A stretch of 64,000 nucleotides of DNA from Jacaranda mimosifolia (Eukaryota; Streptophyta; Magnoliopsida; Lamiales; Bignoniaceae): NCBI GenBank assembly GCA_018894105.1, contig CM032117.1:41588501-41652500 (forward strand), in the 5' to 3' direction. The notes under the pieces were generated by a model, which was not told where the DNA came from, ran no database searches, and saw nothing but the letters and a program-made list of their open reading frames with translations. Made by a program: the position numbers and the translations under genes. Shown here one piece after another: positions 22,480 to 35,144 of this stretch. Numbering within the stretch: the stretch's first letter is position 1; every line of letters starts with the position of its first letter.

Positions 22480-25160
22480 TACCAAAATCATGTAATATTT
22501 GTTTCATCCATAATACCTAGGTGCTGTAATTGCCCAATGCCATCTATTCTGCTTTGGTTGTCGATAATGCAACTAGACTTTGCTTTTTACTGCACCATGA
22601 AACCAAGCAATTTTCTAGTAGTTGACAACCACTACTGTTACTTTTCTTATCTATCTTGCAACCAGCATAATCCACATTAGAATAGCTTATGAAATTGAAG
22701 GATTTAGAATGTGGATTCTACAAGCCATAGTTAGATGTTTCCTTAAGATATCTCAATATTCTTTTCACAACATTTAAATGGGATTCCTTAGGATCGGATT
22801 GGAATCTAGCACATAAGCATATTGAAAACATAATATCTGGACAGCTAATAGTTAGATAGAGTAAGCTACCAATCATACCTCTGTAGACCTTCTCGTCTAC
22901 ATTCTTACGATCTTCATCAAGTTCTAGTCTGGTATTTATACTCATAGGAGTAGTTGTAGGGTTGCATTCACTCATTCCAAACTTCTTTAAAAGCTCTTTT
23001 GTATACTTTTCTTGCTAGATGAATGTCCCTTTCTGAGTTTGCTTCACTTGAAGTCCCAAGAAGAAATTGAACTCTCCCATTAAGCTCATTTCAAATTCCT
23101 ATTTCATTTTCTCGGCAAACTTTTGACAAAGTAGATCATTAGTAGCATCAAAGATAATATCATCAATGTATATTTGAACAATAAGTGAGCCATTTTCTTG
23201 GTGCTTAAAGAATAGTGTGGTATCTAAGATTCCAATAGAAAAATCGTTGTTTATGAGAAAGTTGTTCAAATGATCATACCAGGTCTTAGGAGCTCATTTT
23301 AATCCATATAAAGCCTTTGTTAATTTAAAAACATGATGAGGAAAACTTTAATTTTTGAAGTTGGGCAATTGCTCTACATAAACCTCCTTTTTTATGAATC
23401 CGTTTAGAAAATCACTTTTTACGTCATTTGATAGAGCAAAAACTTTTTATGAGATGCAAAGGCAAGAAACATTCTAATTGATTCTAACCTTGCAACTAGA
23501 GCAAACATTTCATTGTAGTCAATGCCCTCTTGTTGACTATAGCCTTTTGCTACCAGTCTGGCTTTATTCTTGGTAACTTTACCTGTTTCATTTAGTTTAT
23601 TTCTGAATACCCACTTGGTACCAATGGCTGGATGGTCTGATGGTCATTCTACCAAGTTCCAGACTTTATTCTTTTCAAACTAAGCAAGTTCTTCCTTCAT
23701 TACTTCAATCTATAATGGATCTTTTAATGCCTCTCTTATATCCTTAAGTTCAATCATTGAAACGAGGGCACAATTGGATTCATCTAGTGGAACTTGTAGT
23801 TATTCCAGCTTGTGGATCTCCAATGATTTTATTAGTAGGGTGATTGGAAGCATGTTTGAACTTTCTGGTTGTTTGTTCAGGCCTTTCTACTAACTTGCTG
23901 GAACCAGGTTCATTAGTGGGATTTGTTTCCTCAAATGATTCTGGTTCCTCTCGATTTGATATTGATGGCTCAGGATCTGGAATCTTGACTAGTTCTTCGA
24001 ATCTTGCAATTTCTTTGCTCAAGGTTTCCTTGGCATAAGATGGGTTAGCTTCATCAAATGTAACATGCATGGATTCTTGAACAATTCTCTTCCTTTCGTT
24101 AAAAACACGATAGACTTTACTATGCATTGAGTAACCACTAAAGATAGTCTCATCAACTTTGGAATCAAACTTTGTCAAATAGTCTCTATCATTAAGAATG
24201 TAACATTTGCAACCAAAGACACAGAAGTAGGAAGTATTTGGAATTTTACCGTGCCACAATTCATATAGGGTTTTTATCAAGAGTGGTCTTAGAAAGGCAT
24301 GATTTCACACATAACAGGCCGTGTTCATAGCTTCACCCCAAAAGGATTTTGGAAGATCATATTCATTGAGTATGGTTCTAGCTGTTTCTTGCAAATTTTG
24401 GTTTTTCCTTTCAACTACCCCATTTGTTGAGGAGTCTTACGAGTAGAAAAATCATGAATGTAACCATGTTTTTCGCAAAATAGAGTAAAGTTTATTTCAT
24501 CAAACTAAATTCTATGGCCACTTCGAATTTTCTTAATAAAATAACCATTTTCATTTTAAAGCCTTTTAGTGAGTGGAATGAAAGCATTTAAGGTATCATT
24601 TTTATAAGCAAGGAATAAAACCCACGTAAAATGAATATAATCATCTACTATGACAAATACATATCTTTTACCTCCAAGAAAAGCGATTTTCATAGGTCCG
24701 AATAGGTCAATGTGCAGAAGTTCTAGTAGCCTGGAAGTTGTGACCTCATTCTTTGGTTTGAAAGATATTCAAATTTGCTTCCCCTTTTGGCATACATCAC
24801 ACATCCTGTCCTTGGTGAAATTTAACTTGGGTAACCCTTTGACAAGGTCTTTCTTTGTGAAATGAGATATAAGTTCCATTTTTACGTGGCTCATTCTCTC
24901 ATGCCATTTCCAGCATTCTTCATCTGAAGTAGCTAAACACTCCATATTTTGACAGGTTAAATCATCAAGGGTTATACAATAAATATTTCCATCCTTGGTA
25001 GCAGTAAAAACAAGTTTATCACTTTGCTTGATAATACAGTGGGAAGGATGAAATTTAACCTCATAACCTTCATCGCACAGTTGATTGATACTAAGCAAGT
25101 TATGCGTAAGACTTTCAACAAGTCATACGTTATCAATAGAAGTACCAATATGTTTACCAA
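22480..25160 (-). pseudogene. Sirevirus-like pol: pre-integrase, integrase, RT, RNase H
   Basis: Minus-strand order: NLLSINQLCDEGYEV, then pre-integrase HHCC module CWKWHERMSH..CDVCQKGKQ (25000-24770), integrase core LLHIDLFGPMKI and FVIVDDY (24720-24640), its C-terminal PTSVSLVANVTFLMI-type segment and a 166-codon frame at 24280-23780, then reverse transcriptase [36 protein letters not shown] and YIDDIIFDATN with the YxDD active site kept (near 23160), then RNase H region TTPMSINTRLELDED to RILRYLKETSNYGL (22975-22718). More than ten stops and several frame changes. The protease active site (DSG) was not found; the region just upstream of the pre-integrase module appears shortened. Confidence 0.85.
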
Positions 25161-25269
25161 TAGTACCTTTATCTATTATGCGTCCTTTTGTGTCTAGGTG
25201 GAGCATGCATATGTGTGTGCTTCACACTTTTGGAACATTAACCTAGATCATCCTCAACATATAAATATT

Positions 25270-26633
25270 CCTCAACAATCATTTTCCTTTGATTTCACAA
25301 CTCATATTTTCAACTTGTTTTTTCAAGGAATTATTCTCTTTAGTGAGCTATTCATTCATTTTTTTCTTACATTTAGCATTAAGGGTCTCTCTATTTTTGG
25401 CCATTTGCATGTTAAATTTATCTTTATGAGCCATATCCAACTCTTCTTGCAAATAGTTCATTTTTTCTTACAAAGCTTTATTTTTATCAACAAGTATTTT
25501 GACACGAATTTCAAAAAGCTTAAGCAAATTTTGCACATCCTCATCATTATCAATTTCCTCACTGGAATCACAATCAAAATATGAAGAGGTACTTACTTGA
25601 TTTACTATAAAGTAGTTCTCTTCATTGTCAAATTTCTCACTATCGGATTCGTCCCATGTGGTTGTCATCGCCTTAGCTTTGGCTTGTTTTGCTTATTTCT
25701 TCAATCGAGGATAGTTTGGCTTTCTATGTCTGATTTCATTGTATTCATAGCAACAAGATAGCTCAGTATTTGGAGTGTTTTGACTTTTTTCTTCAGTTTT
25801 GACATGTTGTTCCGAAATTTTCTTTGGAAGTTCGTCAGTTGCTTTAATCTTTGGGAATCAGAATGATTTCACCCTCAACCTAGTCCTCATCAAGATCTTT
25901 TTAGAGTTCTGAGTTGGAATCATAACTGGTATTAAAAGCAATATTTTTTTTACCTTTGTTTCCAAACCTTCTTCTTTATTTAGCGGCGTCATCTTATGGG
26001 ATGTGAGAGATCCAATCAGTTCACCCATGATCATTCTGCTAAGATCACGAACTTCCTAAATGACAGTAACTTTTGGCGTCCATTCCTTTGGAAGCGATCT
26101 GAGAATCTTCTGGACTTCCTCATCTTTGTTTATGATTCTATCAAGTGCGAACATAGGATTTATAATTTCCATGAAGCACGCGTACATCTGACTTATGGTC
26201 TCATCAGGTTTCATCTGGAACATTTCATACTTATGAATGAGAAGAGCAATCATCTCTTATCGAACCTGACTGGTACCTTCATGGGTCACTTGCAACATTT
26301 TTCATATTTGTTTGCTATAGCACATGTACTGACTCAGTTGTACTTCTCTTTGGTGAGAGCGCATGACATAATATTTTTGGCCTTTGCATTCATTAAGATG
26401 GTCTTTTTATCATCATTGGTAAATTCATGTCTTTCCTTTGGAACTATCTATCCATCAACTAATTTTATTGGAACTGTTGGCCCTTCACTTACCACGTCCC
26501 ATAAATCAAAATCTAGGGCAATTATGTATTCCTACATCCAATTTTTCCACGTAGCATAGTTGAAACCATCAAATAGTAGAGGTCAGTTGTGCGATTGCCT
26601 TTCTGCAAAGACATCAAGAGTATTAGTGGCCAT
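25270..26633 (-). pseudogene. Sirevirus-like copia gag, decayed
   Basis: ATG at 26633 gives MATNTLDVFAERQSHN. After a stop it reads PLLFDGFNYATWKNWM, the opening of the UBN2 gag domain (PPLFDG.NY..WK..M). The domain continues as DFDLWDVVSEGPTVPIKLVD, MIALLIHKYEMFQMKPDETI and KILRSLPKEWTPKVTVI (26253-26056). A zinc-knuckle-like CCYEYNEIRHRKPNYP lies near 25750 with the first Cys pair altered. A Glu/Asp-rich part and a long coiled-coil-like tail follow (25668-25270), as is typical for the enlarged Sirevirus gag. Confidence 0.8.
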
Positions 26634-26694
26634 AGGATCTTTTACTCTAGTAGTTACACCACAATATAGAGAACCAATGCTCCAATGCTAATTG

Positions 26695-27906
26695 TGAGTG
26701 ATTATATGCCTAAGAGAGAGGCGAATTAAGCTAAAGAGATTTTAATACAGGGGAACTTTATCACTCAAAATACTTTTTGGCATTTCAAAAACTGTTTAAG
26801 TATTTTGCAGAAAAATAGTTTTAGTTACTAATTGGAATTTACAAATACCAGTCAGACCAGTGATAAGAAAAATAGTAAAATAGATGTAATAAGATACTGG
26901 TATTTATATAGATTCGGCAAGCCTACATCCTCTACCTAGGCTTTCACTTAGGATTTTAAATCTATCAAATTAATAAGTGTATAAGAATATTTTTACAAAT
27001 AAAATAGTAATTTGACAATAAGAAAAGTTTAAGGAACAAAAACACACCCTAGTAGGTGAAAAACCAGCTCTTCACAAAGAGCTACACTGGAATCCCAGAT
27101 GGGATGAGGTAAGTTCCAAAGCACTGTGAGATGAGCTGCTTGTGAACAAATCTGGGGGAACTTTTGCTAGATTCACTTGCACAACTTCTGTGGACTGATG
27201 CATGAGTTGCTACCGCTCCATACGGCAAGCTCTAGTCTCTCCTTGCAAACTGAAATCGAGAACACTGCGAAAAGTTCCAGATAATACCGCACTACTAGTT
27301 TCTTCAGCTAGAGGTCCTTAGAGTAACCAAGCACCGATATTTGTTCTTGCCTTGTCTTTGTCTCCCCATGGTCCATTGAAGGCAACCTCCACTTGACCTT
27401 CTTCACCACAAGGTCCCACAAAATCACACGTAGAGCAAGGAATTAGAAACAATTAAGCACAAGAACGTGTAAGAGAGTATCACACAACTTCTCAGTACAC
27501 TTAAAAAAGTTCTCTTTTGACTAAGTGATTCACTTCTAAAAATGCTGCATAATTTTACTTTTGTATGTTTTTGTCCAACAGCTATAAGTTCTCATTAAAA
27601 CAAGAATCCATTGGAATTAAATAAGGAAACAAGTTAACTTTAGTAATCATGCATTTATGCCTTAAATAGCGGATGATTTAATAATTGCAGCATGATATGA
27701 TTTCTTTCCTAAGTTACAAATATGCAAATTAAACTATAATTTGCAGGAGATCTTTTATTTATGGAAAGCAAATTCTAGCGCATGATAGATTCCAGCAAAC
27801 AACATATAAACAGATTCCAGCAAATATTATGTATGCTATTCAACGTATAATTTAAGGAATAATTTTGTCATGATCAAAATAATGTAAATCATCAAAAGGG
27901 TTAACA
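26695..27906 (-). repeat. 5' LTR of the Sirevirus-like element
   Basis: Read on the minus strand it starts TGTTAACCCTTTTGATGATT at 27906 and ends ATATAATCACTCA at 26695, followed by the primer site. It carries the same TATATAAATACCAGTATCTT segment (near 26905) as the other copy. Confidence 0.9.
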
Positions 27907-29539
27907 AGTATTCCATAAAGTTGGATTTCCAAGTGACAAACAACAAAGCGGAATAAAAAATGCTTATTGTAGGTATGAGAATGGCTCGATTGCAAGGGGT
28001 TAATCGCTTAATAGTGATAACAGATTGACAGCTCATGGCAGGCCATTCTCAAGGTGCTTATGAAGCCAAGGAGATGTCGATGGCCAAATACATAGCTATA
28101 GTCTGAAAATTGCAAGTAGGTTTCCAATCCTTCTCCTTCAACCAAGCCTCTAAGTCAAAAAATGAAAAGATAGACTCACTTTCGAAGCTTACATTCTTGA
28201 CCACGAAAACCCACCAAAGAATAATCAGCCTCTTGGCGGAAAGCTCCCCCACCACCATGGAGGATATCTTAGTGACGATAATCTTCGAGGTCAAAAACGA
28301 AACTGTAGATTGGCAACATGAAATTATAAGATACCTCAAAGATGGAGTACTCCCCTAGAACAGGGATGACGCACGTTGAGTGCTTATACGATTAGCGAGA
28401 TATGTCATTGACGATGTGGGATGGTTATATAAGAAGTCCTTCTCTGGATCGCTACTAAGATGCCTTGACCAAGGCCAGGCCCAGGAAGTCCTAGTGGACA
28501 TACACATAGAAGTGTGCGAAAACCATTCAGGATGAAAGGCCTTAGCTCATAAAATTCTAAAGCAAGGATACTTTTGGCTATCTATGGTAAAGGATGCGGT
28601 CGATTTTTGTGCTAGATGCGAATCCTGTTAGTTTCACACCAACTAGTCTTACCTATCGGCCGCTCCATTAACAACAATTGGGAATTTCTTGGCCCTTCGA
28701 CTAGTGGGGCATCGACATCATAGGCCCTTCCCCCAGGCCTCAGGCCAACATAAGTCCATAATCCTTGCGGTCAAATATTTCACTAAGTGGTTAGAAGCTT
28801 AAGCCGTCGTCAAGATAGTTGATGCTGCAGTTTGGGCTTTGTTTGGAAGAATATCATATATAGGTTTGGTCTTCCGAGATCATTGATTTTTTATAATGGC
28901 TCACAGTTTCAGAGCAAGATGGTCATCGAATGGTGTGAAAGTTTAGGAATCTGATAGCACTTCATGTCGGTAGGAAACCCATAAAGCAATAGCTAGACCG
29001 AAGTCACCAACCGAACCATGATCAGCTATATCAAGGAAAGATTACAAGGTGCACAGGGAAAGTTGGCGGACGATCTTTCAGAGGTGTTGTGGCCTTATCA
29101 AACGACTTCTCGAACGTCAACTAACGAAACACCATACAGTTTAGTTTATGAGTTTGACGCCATGCTCCCCATTGAAGGCTTTGAGGAGACTACAAGAACT
29201 CTAGCATATGACCCAGCCACCAATAGGGAAACTAGGGCCATCGAACTCGACCTTGTTGAGGCAAAGATACAACAATCATACATCAAGATGTAACATCATG
29301 AAGGTCTCATGACCAAGGCATACAACAAGAAGATAAGGCCCTAAAGCTTTCAAGTAGGATACTACATGCTCAAAAGGGTCGAGGTCTCGCGCCATGTTGG
29401 GAAACTTGAACTCAATTGGGAAGGGCCTTACAAGATCGTCAAAGTTGCAAAAAATAATACCTATCGACTCGCCGATGCCGAAGGAGTCAAGCTGCCATGA
29501 CCATGGAATGCCATCAATCTGAAGAAATTCTATGTTTAG
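27907..29539 (+). pseudogene. Gypsy RNase H (C-terminal half) and integrase
   Basis: Directly after the copia LTR the frame reads FQVTNNKAE and GMRMARLQGVNRLIVITD, QLMAGHSQGAYEAKEMSMAK, the middle of gypsy RNase H (TNN.AEYEAL..G...A). Then KNEKIDSLSKLTF (from NE.AD.LS.LA) and the integrase zinc-binding module ENHSG..ALAHKILKQGYFW, FCARCESC. The core reads GNFLALRLVGHRHHRPFPQA in shifted frames, LAVKYFTKWLEA and, at 29018-29293, ISYIKERLQGAQGKLADDL, SEVLWPYQTTSRTSTNETPY. The C-terminus is VGKLELNWEGPYKIVKVAKN, ending LKKFYV at 29539. Several stops and frameshifts. The reverse transcriptase that should precede it is absent. Confidence 0.85.
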
Positions 29540-30181
29540 ATTGTCAACAAAATATCACCTATATAGCGATCGATGTAATCAAAAGTCAAATACGACGTAG
29601 CTGTCTTTGTAGCAGTAGTACCAAATCAAGTGTAAATCACAAGTCGGCTATGTAGCGACCGTATTAATCAAGTGCAATGTACTAGTCGTTTACCAATCAA
29701 AACTTGGCCTCAATTTTATATTATAGATCTTAATCGCCTCTACAATGATGTTTTATGTCGCTGTCAATTTTATTTGTTTACATTATTCTCGACTACAATT
29801 TATGCGACCCCAAGCTCGAGACATACAATTAAGTGTCGTTCACGTGACATGCCAATTGGTATTATATCTCTACTGAACCATAGGGGGACAGCGGGATAGG
29901 ACGAACACCTTCTTTAAATAAAGTCCAAGCAAAAAGATACAAGCAAGGCGTCGAAACTAAAAGAGTGCATGCACAAGTAAGGCATCAAAACTAAAAGAGC
30001 GCAATCAAAAATAAAAATAGAAAACAAAAGACGAAATACAAAAAAAAAAAAAGAAAAAATTCCATTACCAACGTCAAAAACAAAAAGAAATTTACATTGA
30101 TTCTGTTCCTAACACCGATGAGAAAAAGAAAAATAATTAGAAACTCTCAACCATTAACAGTCGATAAAAATTGTAGTATCT
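29540..30181. other. Gypsy spacer between integrase and antisense ORF
   Basis: No domain seen. Short near-repeats (ATCAAGTGTAA/ATCAAGTGCAA; GGCGTCGAAACTAAAAGAG / GGCATCAAAACTAAAAGAG) and an A-rich run near 30040 are present. Confidence 0.4.
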
Positions 30182-32798
30182 TTAGTTCTTAAGGGTCAGA
30201 AGCAACTCAAGAGCAGAGTAGTCAGTAGGAAGAATTGAGGTCAAAGGGCCGGTACAGGAGCTTAGAGGGGGAGCAGAGGTCGAAGGACTAGTGAAAGGAT
30301 TTTGGGGAAGAGCTATTGAAGGCCCAGGCACGCTGGTGTTAACAGGGGCTAGCTCGACCTCCGGTAGATTGTAATCCCCTAAGACAACATCAACCATTTC
30401 TTGCACGATTGGGATTAAGAACTCGAATTGACGGTTGGCATTGCTCCAAGAAGCCATGACATCTTCAACTTCGGCAGCAGAAAGCTAAAGGTTATCATCT
30501 AAGCTTAAGCTTAGTTGGGTCTCATCGAATTCGATGCTTAAAGTCTTCAATAGAGCAATAGCGTGGTCGAATCTTGACTTCTGGCCATTGGCCCCCATGA
30601 TGTAGCAGTAGTCGTCGAACACCAAGCTCTGAATGAAGTTATTCAGAATCTTCTTGACAAAAATAGGAAGCATCTTTATTAGGTCATTGTTGGAAGCCAA
30701 CCTTCCATCCTAAAATCCCTTATGGTAGCTGTTGGCCTAGACGTCGAGGAGCTCTTGTTGAAGCTCAAGCACCTTATCACTGAGGGTGCTATTCTTAACA
30801 GTCAAATCTGTCATTTTCTAGTTCCCGTCGGCCTTCAAACGGCCAATCTCCCGCCTAAGTTCCTTAACATGGGTCTCATAGGATAGCATATTCTCAAACT
30901 TCTCCCTCAAACTCTCAATAGTGTCCTCCTTGATGTTCCCAAATCCTTTTTCCAATGAGTTACGGTCTGAAAGAGTATACTTGTACATGTGGTACAAGTT
31001 CCAACCCAATTCATTCATCTGGAAAAATTGTAAGTCCAAAAGATTAGCGAGTCGAAAGTATGCTATCGTTATTGAAAATAGGGATTAAGGAGTACCATGT
31101 TGGCATTATAGCCCAATTGCTTTAGAACCTTCTCCATTGCTATGGTCGACATCTTCTCTTGGTTGACCTTAAAGATGCTGGATTGTATGAAGGCCCAAGT
31201 TGTCATGCTCAATTCCTCCTCCTCCATAATTGAGGCGTGTTGCTAACTGCACTCTTATCGATCCTAAAACATGGTTTCGAGAACTTTGGCACGCCGAAGG
31301 GGTTCGAAATGAGACTCTTCAACGTGTCAGGATGTAATATAAAGTTAAGAGATAGGGGATCTCAAGCACGATCACAAAAGCTCTCCGATACAGACACATC
31401 TGTATTTCTAGGCCTTTCCACCTCCACAAAAGCAATATTCTTCCCCTTGGCGTAAGTTGGTAGTCTTTTAGAGAGTGAGGGCGCCAATCCCTCAAGGGGC
31501 CTTTTTGATCTTGTCGAAGCTAAGCTCGGAGGTGGAGTCTGCTAAGCTGGCCTGTAGTAGGTGGAGTTGACGATGTTGCGGCAAAGTCGAAGAAGCAGCA
31601 GGCTAAGCTGCTTTTGGCCTCACAGGTCGAAAGGTGACCCCATATCTAGCTGAATGGATGGCAGCAAGCTTCTTATCCCTTATCAACATAACTAACATTC
31701 AACCTGAAAAGACAAAAAGAAACCAAGTGAGAAATATGAAGCACAAAAATGGGAACCAAGATAACAAGAAGAAGAATCTACTGAGCCACCAGCCCGGAAC
31801 CAAAGTTGAACAGGCCGAAGAAAGATTGGCTAAATTAAGTATTGGGTTAACACAAACTTGGAGGTGTTGATGGGACCTTCCTTGACCAAAAACTGAATGA
31901 ACTAATTATCCACCAAAGGCAACACTTGCTTGCTAGAACCACTTACTTTTCCACACCTTACCATAGAAGGAGGAGGAGTTCGAGTTGCGAACTTTTTGGC
32001 TTGGTTGAGCGATGACATAAAAAAACCCCATCTTCGAGGCGGTGGTCGATTTGCTCGACGATGGGATATAGAAAAGGCAAGTGAAGTTAGTGAAAGAAGG
32101 TTCCTGACGATAACACCTCATGAGACGATGAAGGCATATATGAAAGAGAACAAGTTCAGGACCAACTACGTTGGACAGACCCCTATGCCATTTAGGATGG
32201 CCCTAACCTCACGGGTGATCGAAATTCAAAAACCTAACCCTGTATTGCAAAGAGACAAGGTGAACAAAAAGATAGTTATCAGGAGCTTAGTGCGTACAAT
32301 CAGTTGCAGAGGGACGTATTAGCTCGCATTGGGGAGGAATATGAAATTAAGTTCACGTATTTTCAAGCTTAGCCTCGGTTATTTTTTATTTGGTGTTTGT
32401 GTGGGAGGCTTGGGTCTTATAAGAAGTACGTTTTTTTTACTAGAAAATAAATGCTCCACCTCACGACCTATCAAGGAGGTCGCCTTACTTGAACTAAGGG
32501 AACTCTCACCTATCATAAATGACCCAACCTCAGGCCAATCGACAGAGCTTTCAGCCCCCAAAACCATCGGTTCACCTTTTTCCTCAGCAAGTTCGTGACC
32601 TTGATCAATATCATCTGCTAATGCCTTGGTGAATTCCATCTAACCGCCATCATCACCCTTAATGTCGACCTCAACATCACTCATTTGGTTGGGGTCGGAA
32701 CTATCTAAACTCTCAGTCTCTAAACTTGAAGGTTTCTCCACCCAAACTCTATTGTCCCCACTCATCCGGTTGACCTCGCTATCACTCCCCAAACTCAT
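30182..32798 (-). pseudogene. Antisense ORF of the gypsy element (Transposase_28-like), decayed
   Basis: On the minus strand an ATG at 32798 opens MSLGSDSEVNRMSGDNRVWV, an acidic, Ser-rich N-terminus. After one stop it runs on at 32639 as MEFTKALADDIDQGHELAEE. A later part (32121-31933) reads EPSFTNFTCLFYIPSSSKST, KMGFFYVIAQPSQK and FYGKVWKSKWF. That pattern (F..F..LFY......GWY.F..R........S.KGWK..FF) is the plant domain called putative gypsy-type transposon (Transposase_28). Coiled-coil-like (SLREKFENMLSYETHVKELR) and Pro/Ser-rich pieces follow to 30182. Such antisense ORFs between pol and the 3' LTR are known in Tat-lineage elements; their function is unknown. Multiple stops. Confidence 0.6.
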
Positions 32799-33121
32799 TA
32801 CGATTCAATAAAGATAAAATGGAAGAAAAAGTCGAATATAAAAGGAAATTAAGAATTACCTAAGATGTTACAAGCTCTAGGAACATGACTGCTCGGAGTT
32901 TGATATCGGAAGCTTACATAATCGACTTGATGCGGAGAGAAGCGAGAGAATTTTGAAAGCATAAAGGAGAGAATGGCCACGCTCAAAATATATAGGCATG
33001 CTTGGGGGTAAGCGAAGCTTCACTCCTTACCAGCTGGCAGTGCCTCCTCGAGAAACCAAATCACAAACTTTCCAAGCTATCGACCTCATGGTGTAGATCC
33101 TCACAAAGTATGAAGGACTCA

Positions 33122-33797
33122 TGTTATAGCAGGAAGCTCAACCTCTCTGGTCGGGCTTATGGAAAAAGTCGGAGCAGAGCTATGGGGGCCTTGCATTGAA
33201 GGTGAATGTGGCATCGAACCGTAGGAACTGCAAATCTCGTGTTATACGCCTACCTCCGACCTCTTTCGATCATTGTTACTACCTCGAATTGAGTTGTCGA
33301 GAGTAGCCACCTAAGGGTCAAGGTCGATGGTCGAGAGACAAGGCTAACTAAGGCAAGATCCATCGTATTTAATATTGTTCCCTACCATGACTTCCTTGCA
33401 TTAATTGCTCAGCGCACGCCACGCCATCTCCTACCCCCTCTGAGTACTATTCATTAAAGGCGTGTCAGGTGGTTGAGGGAACAAATGGTCAAAATTACCC
33501 TCCATAAAAGGGGTTGTTACTATTAAAGATCATGGTAGAAAAGTCATTTCGATCAAAAGCACAACCCATATAAATACTCGCGGTCAACACTCTAGAGAGG
33601 TATGTCCATTCTAAAATACACTTTTACACTTAATCTAACTTTTAAGCTCTCAGTTCGTTACTGACTTAGACATCGAAGGGTCTTAGCCGGGGGCCGCCTC
33701 AACAAGCCTAACGGTATTCCATATTGCAAGTCGATCCAACCGAGTATACAGTTTGACCTCCCAATGAATTCTCGAGGAGACTTTTCTTGCATCAGCA
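33122..33797 (+). repeat. 3' LTR of the gypsy element
   Basis: Starts TGTTATAGCAGGAAGCTC and ends CTTGCATCAGCA, followed by the ACTTG duplication. Differences from the 5' LTR are frequent by eye, indicating an old insertion. The preceding polypurine tract is not clear. Confidence 0.9.
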
Positions 33798-33802
33798 ACT
33801 TG

Positions 33803-34413
33803 AAGTTCTTTTAAGAATGAGTAGTGAGATGTGAAAGTGCATGATCTAATACTCAAATGAATGCTATATACTTTTTCTCTATTGTATTTAGCTTGGTTTT
33901 GCACACTTTTATTTATAGTTGTACAATATAATATTATTGATGAGATGTGATTCTTTAAGAAAGATCGTGAATTTTTCTTTTAGAACAGAACCAAAAGATA
34001 TAATAATAAAAAATGATACTTTAATTAAGAATCACAACTCCATTAGAGAGGTGGGAACTTAAAAGTCATATTTCTAGATTTTCCATTCATTTTTGTGTAG
34101 AAATTTACCAATAGGTGCAAATTTAAAATGAATTTTTTTTTCCAATTTTTTTTTTATTTGACACACTCGTACCATTTTCTAGTGTGGAATAGACTCATTA
34201 TATCCAGTATAATATCCTTATCTATTTCTCACTTTATACTCAACCTTCTTATTCAATAATATTCAATTTTGGCATCTAATTTTATGAGCATCTCCTTGAC
34301 AATATAATTTTTTTTTTTTTATATAAGTTTCATTATATGTTTATGTATGGAATACCCTTTAATTTTATATTAAAGTTGGTAGATTCAATATTGCTAAAAT
34401 CTCATGGTCCCCC
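33803..34413. other. AT-rich intergenic stretch
   Basis: No gene or element recognised; poly-T runs near 34132-34160 and 34309. Confidence 0.4.
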
Positions 34414-35144
34414 ACAGGGATGGATCTAGAACTAAAATTGTGGGGGGAGAGGGGCAAAAATTATAAAATATAAAAATTCAAATACATATTATTTTCAATT
34501 GAAAGATACAATAAGTTGATAATATATTTTATGATGCATATAAACAAACACTCAAAATATATTATAAAGTTAAAGAATGAAAACAACAATATATATTATT
34601 CTAAGTAAAGGCACACAAGATAAATACATGTTAAAGATAAAGAAAAATTCAAATTTTTTTTTTTTTTTATAAAAAGAAATTCTCTTACCTTTCTCCTTTT
34701 ATCTCAATCTTGTTGAAGTCAAAAGAGAGAGAGAGATTTCAATTGTTTTGTAAGTTTCTATAAAGCTGTAAAGTTTTTCTTTAGTTAGATCCCTATAATC
34801 ATGTTTTCAAACAAAATAAAATAGAAGTATTCTAATAGGTCTAACGTAATTGTAAATTATTTCATTGTAAATATGAGTCTAAAAATTTGCCTTAAACTTT
34901 TCAAAATTAAAATAGTAAAGAATTGATAAAAATTATTATTAAAATTTGTATATAAACTAGAAATTATTATGAAAATTAAAATATATATGTATATATAAAA
35001 TATTGAAAGAGCAAATTACTACTAAAATTTTAAATATATATAAACTAGAAGTATTACTAAAATTAAAAAAAGTGTACAAAATGCTTTAGGTTGGTTTGGG
35101 GGAGGGGGGAAGGCAATGGACCCCGCTCGTCCTTGGTCCCCTAC
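34414..35144. mobile_element. Possible non-autonomous DNA transposon remnant
   Basis: One end reads CAGGGATGGATCTAGAACTA followed by a G-run and GAGAGGGGCAAAA. The other has GGGGGAGGGGGGAAGG, then GGACCCCGCTCGTCCTTGG. This pairing of a GGATCTAG..GGGGGG end with a GGACCCC..CTTGG end around a 650-bp AT-rich core resembles common short plant elements, but the inverted repeat is poor and no duplication is certain. Confidence 0.35.

Larger units (their letters stand above)
18786..27906 (-). mobile_element. Sirevirus-like Ty1/copia element nested in the gypsy element
   Basis: Two direct LTR copies of about 1.2-1.3 kb (18786-20066 and 26695-27906) share nearly every line of sequence. On the minus strand the order is LTR, primer site (CAATTAGCATTGGAGC, from the usual CAATTGGTATCAGAGC), gag, integrase, reverse transcriptase, RNase H, an extra downstream ORF, the polypurine tract AAAAATGGGGAG, LTR. 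The phrase TTTGTCATCATCAAAAA before the polypurine tract, the long LTRs and the extra ORF after pol are features of Sireviruses. No target duplication was found, and the left LTR lacks about 11 terminal bases that the right copy has. Coding frames have many stops, so it is not autonomous now. Confidence 0.85.
15691..33797 (+). mobile_element. Tat/Retand-like Ty3/gypsy element, 18.1 kb, with nested copia
   Basis: Direct LTRs at 15691-16387 and 33122-33797 both start TGTTATAGCAG and end ..CATCA(T/G)CA. The 5-bp flanks are identical: ACTTG at 15686-15690 and 33798-33802, so both ends belong to one insertion. Order inside: gag, protease, nested reverse-oriented copia (18786-27906), partial RNase H, integrase, then an antisense ORF before the 3' LTR. 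Without the nested element it is about 9 kb. The reverse transcriptase and the N-terminal half of RNase H are missing. A long 3' region with an antisense ORF is known from the Tat lineage (Retand, Grande). All frames carry stops. Confidence 0.9.

Noticed and set aside
34414..35144. 9-bp duplication GGTCCCC(C/T)A around the possible transposon
   Set aside because: The same bases may be part of the degenerate element end, so the duplication is not safe.
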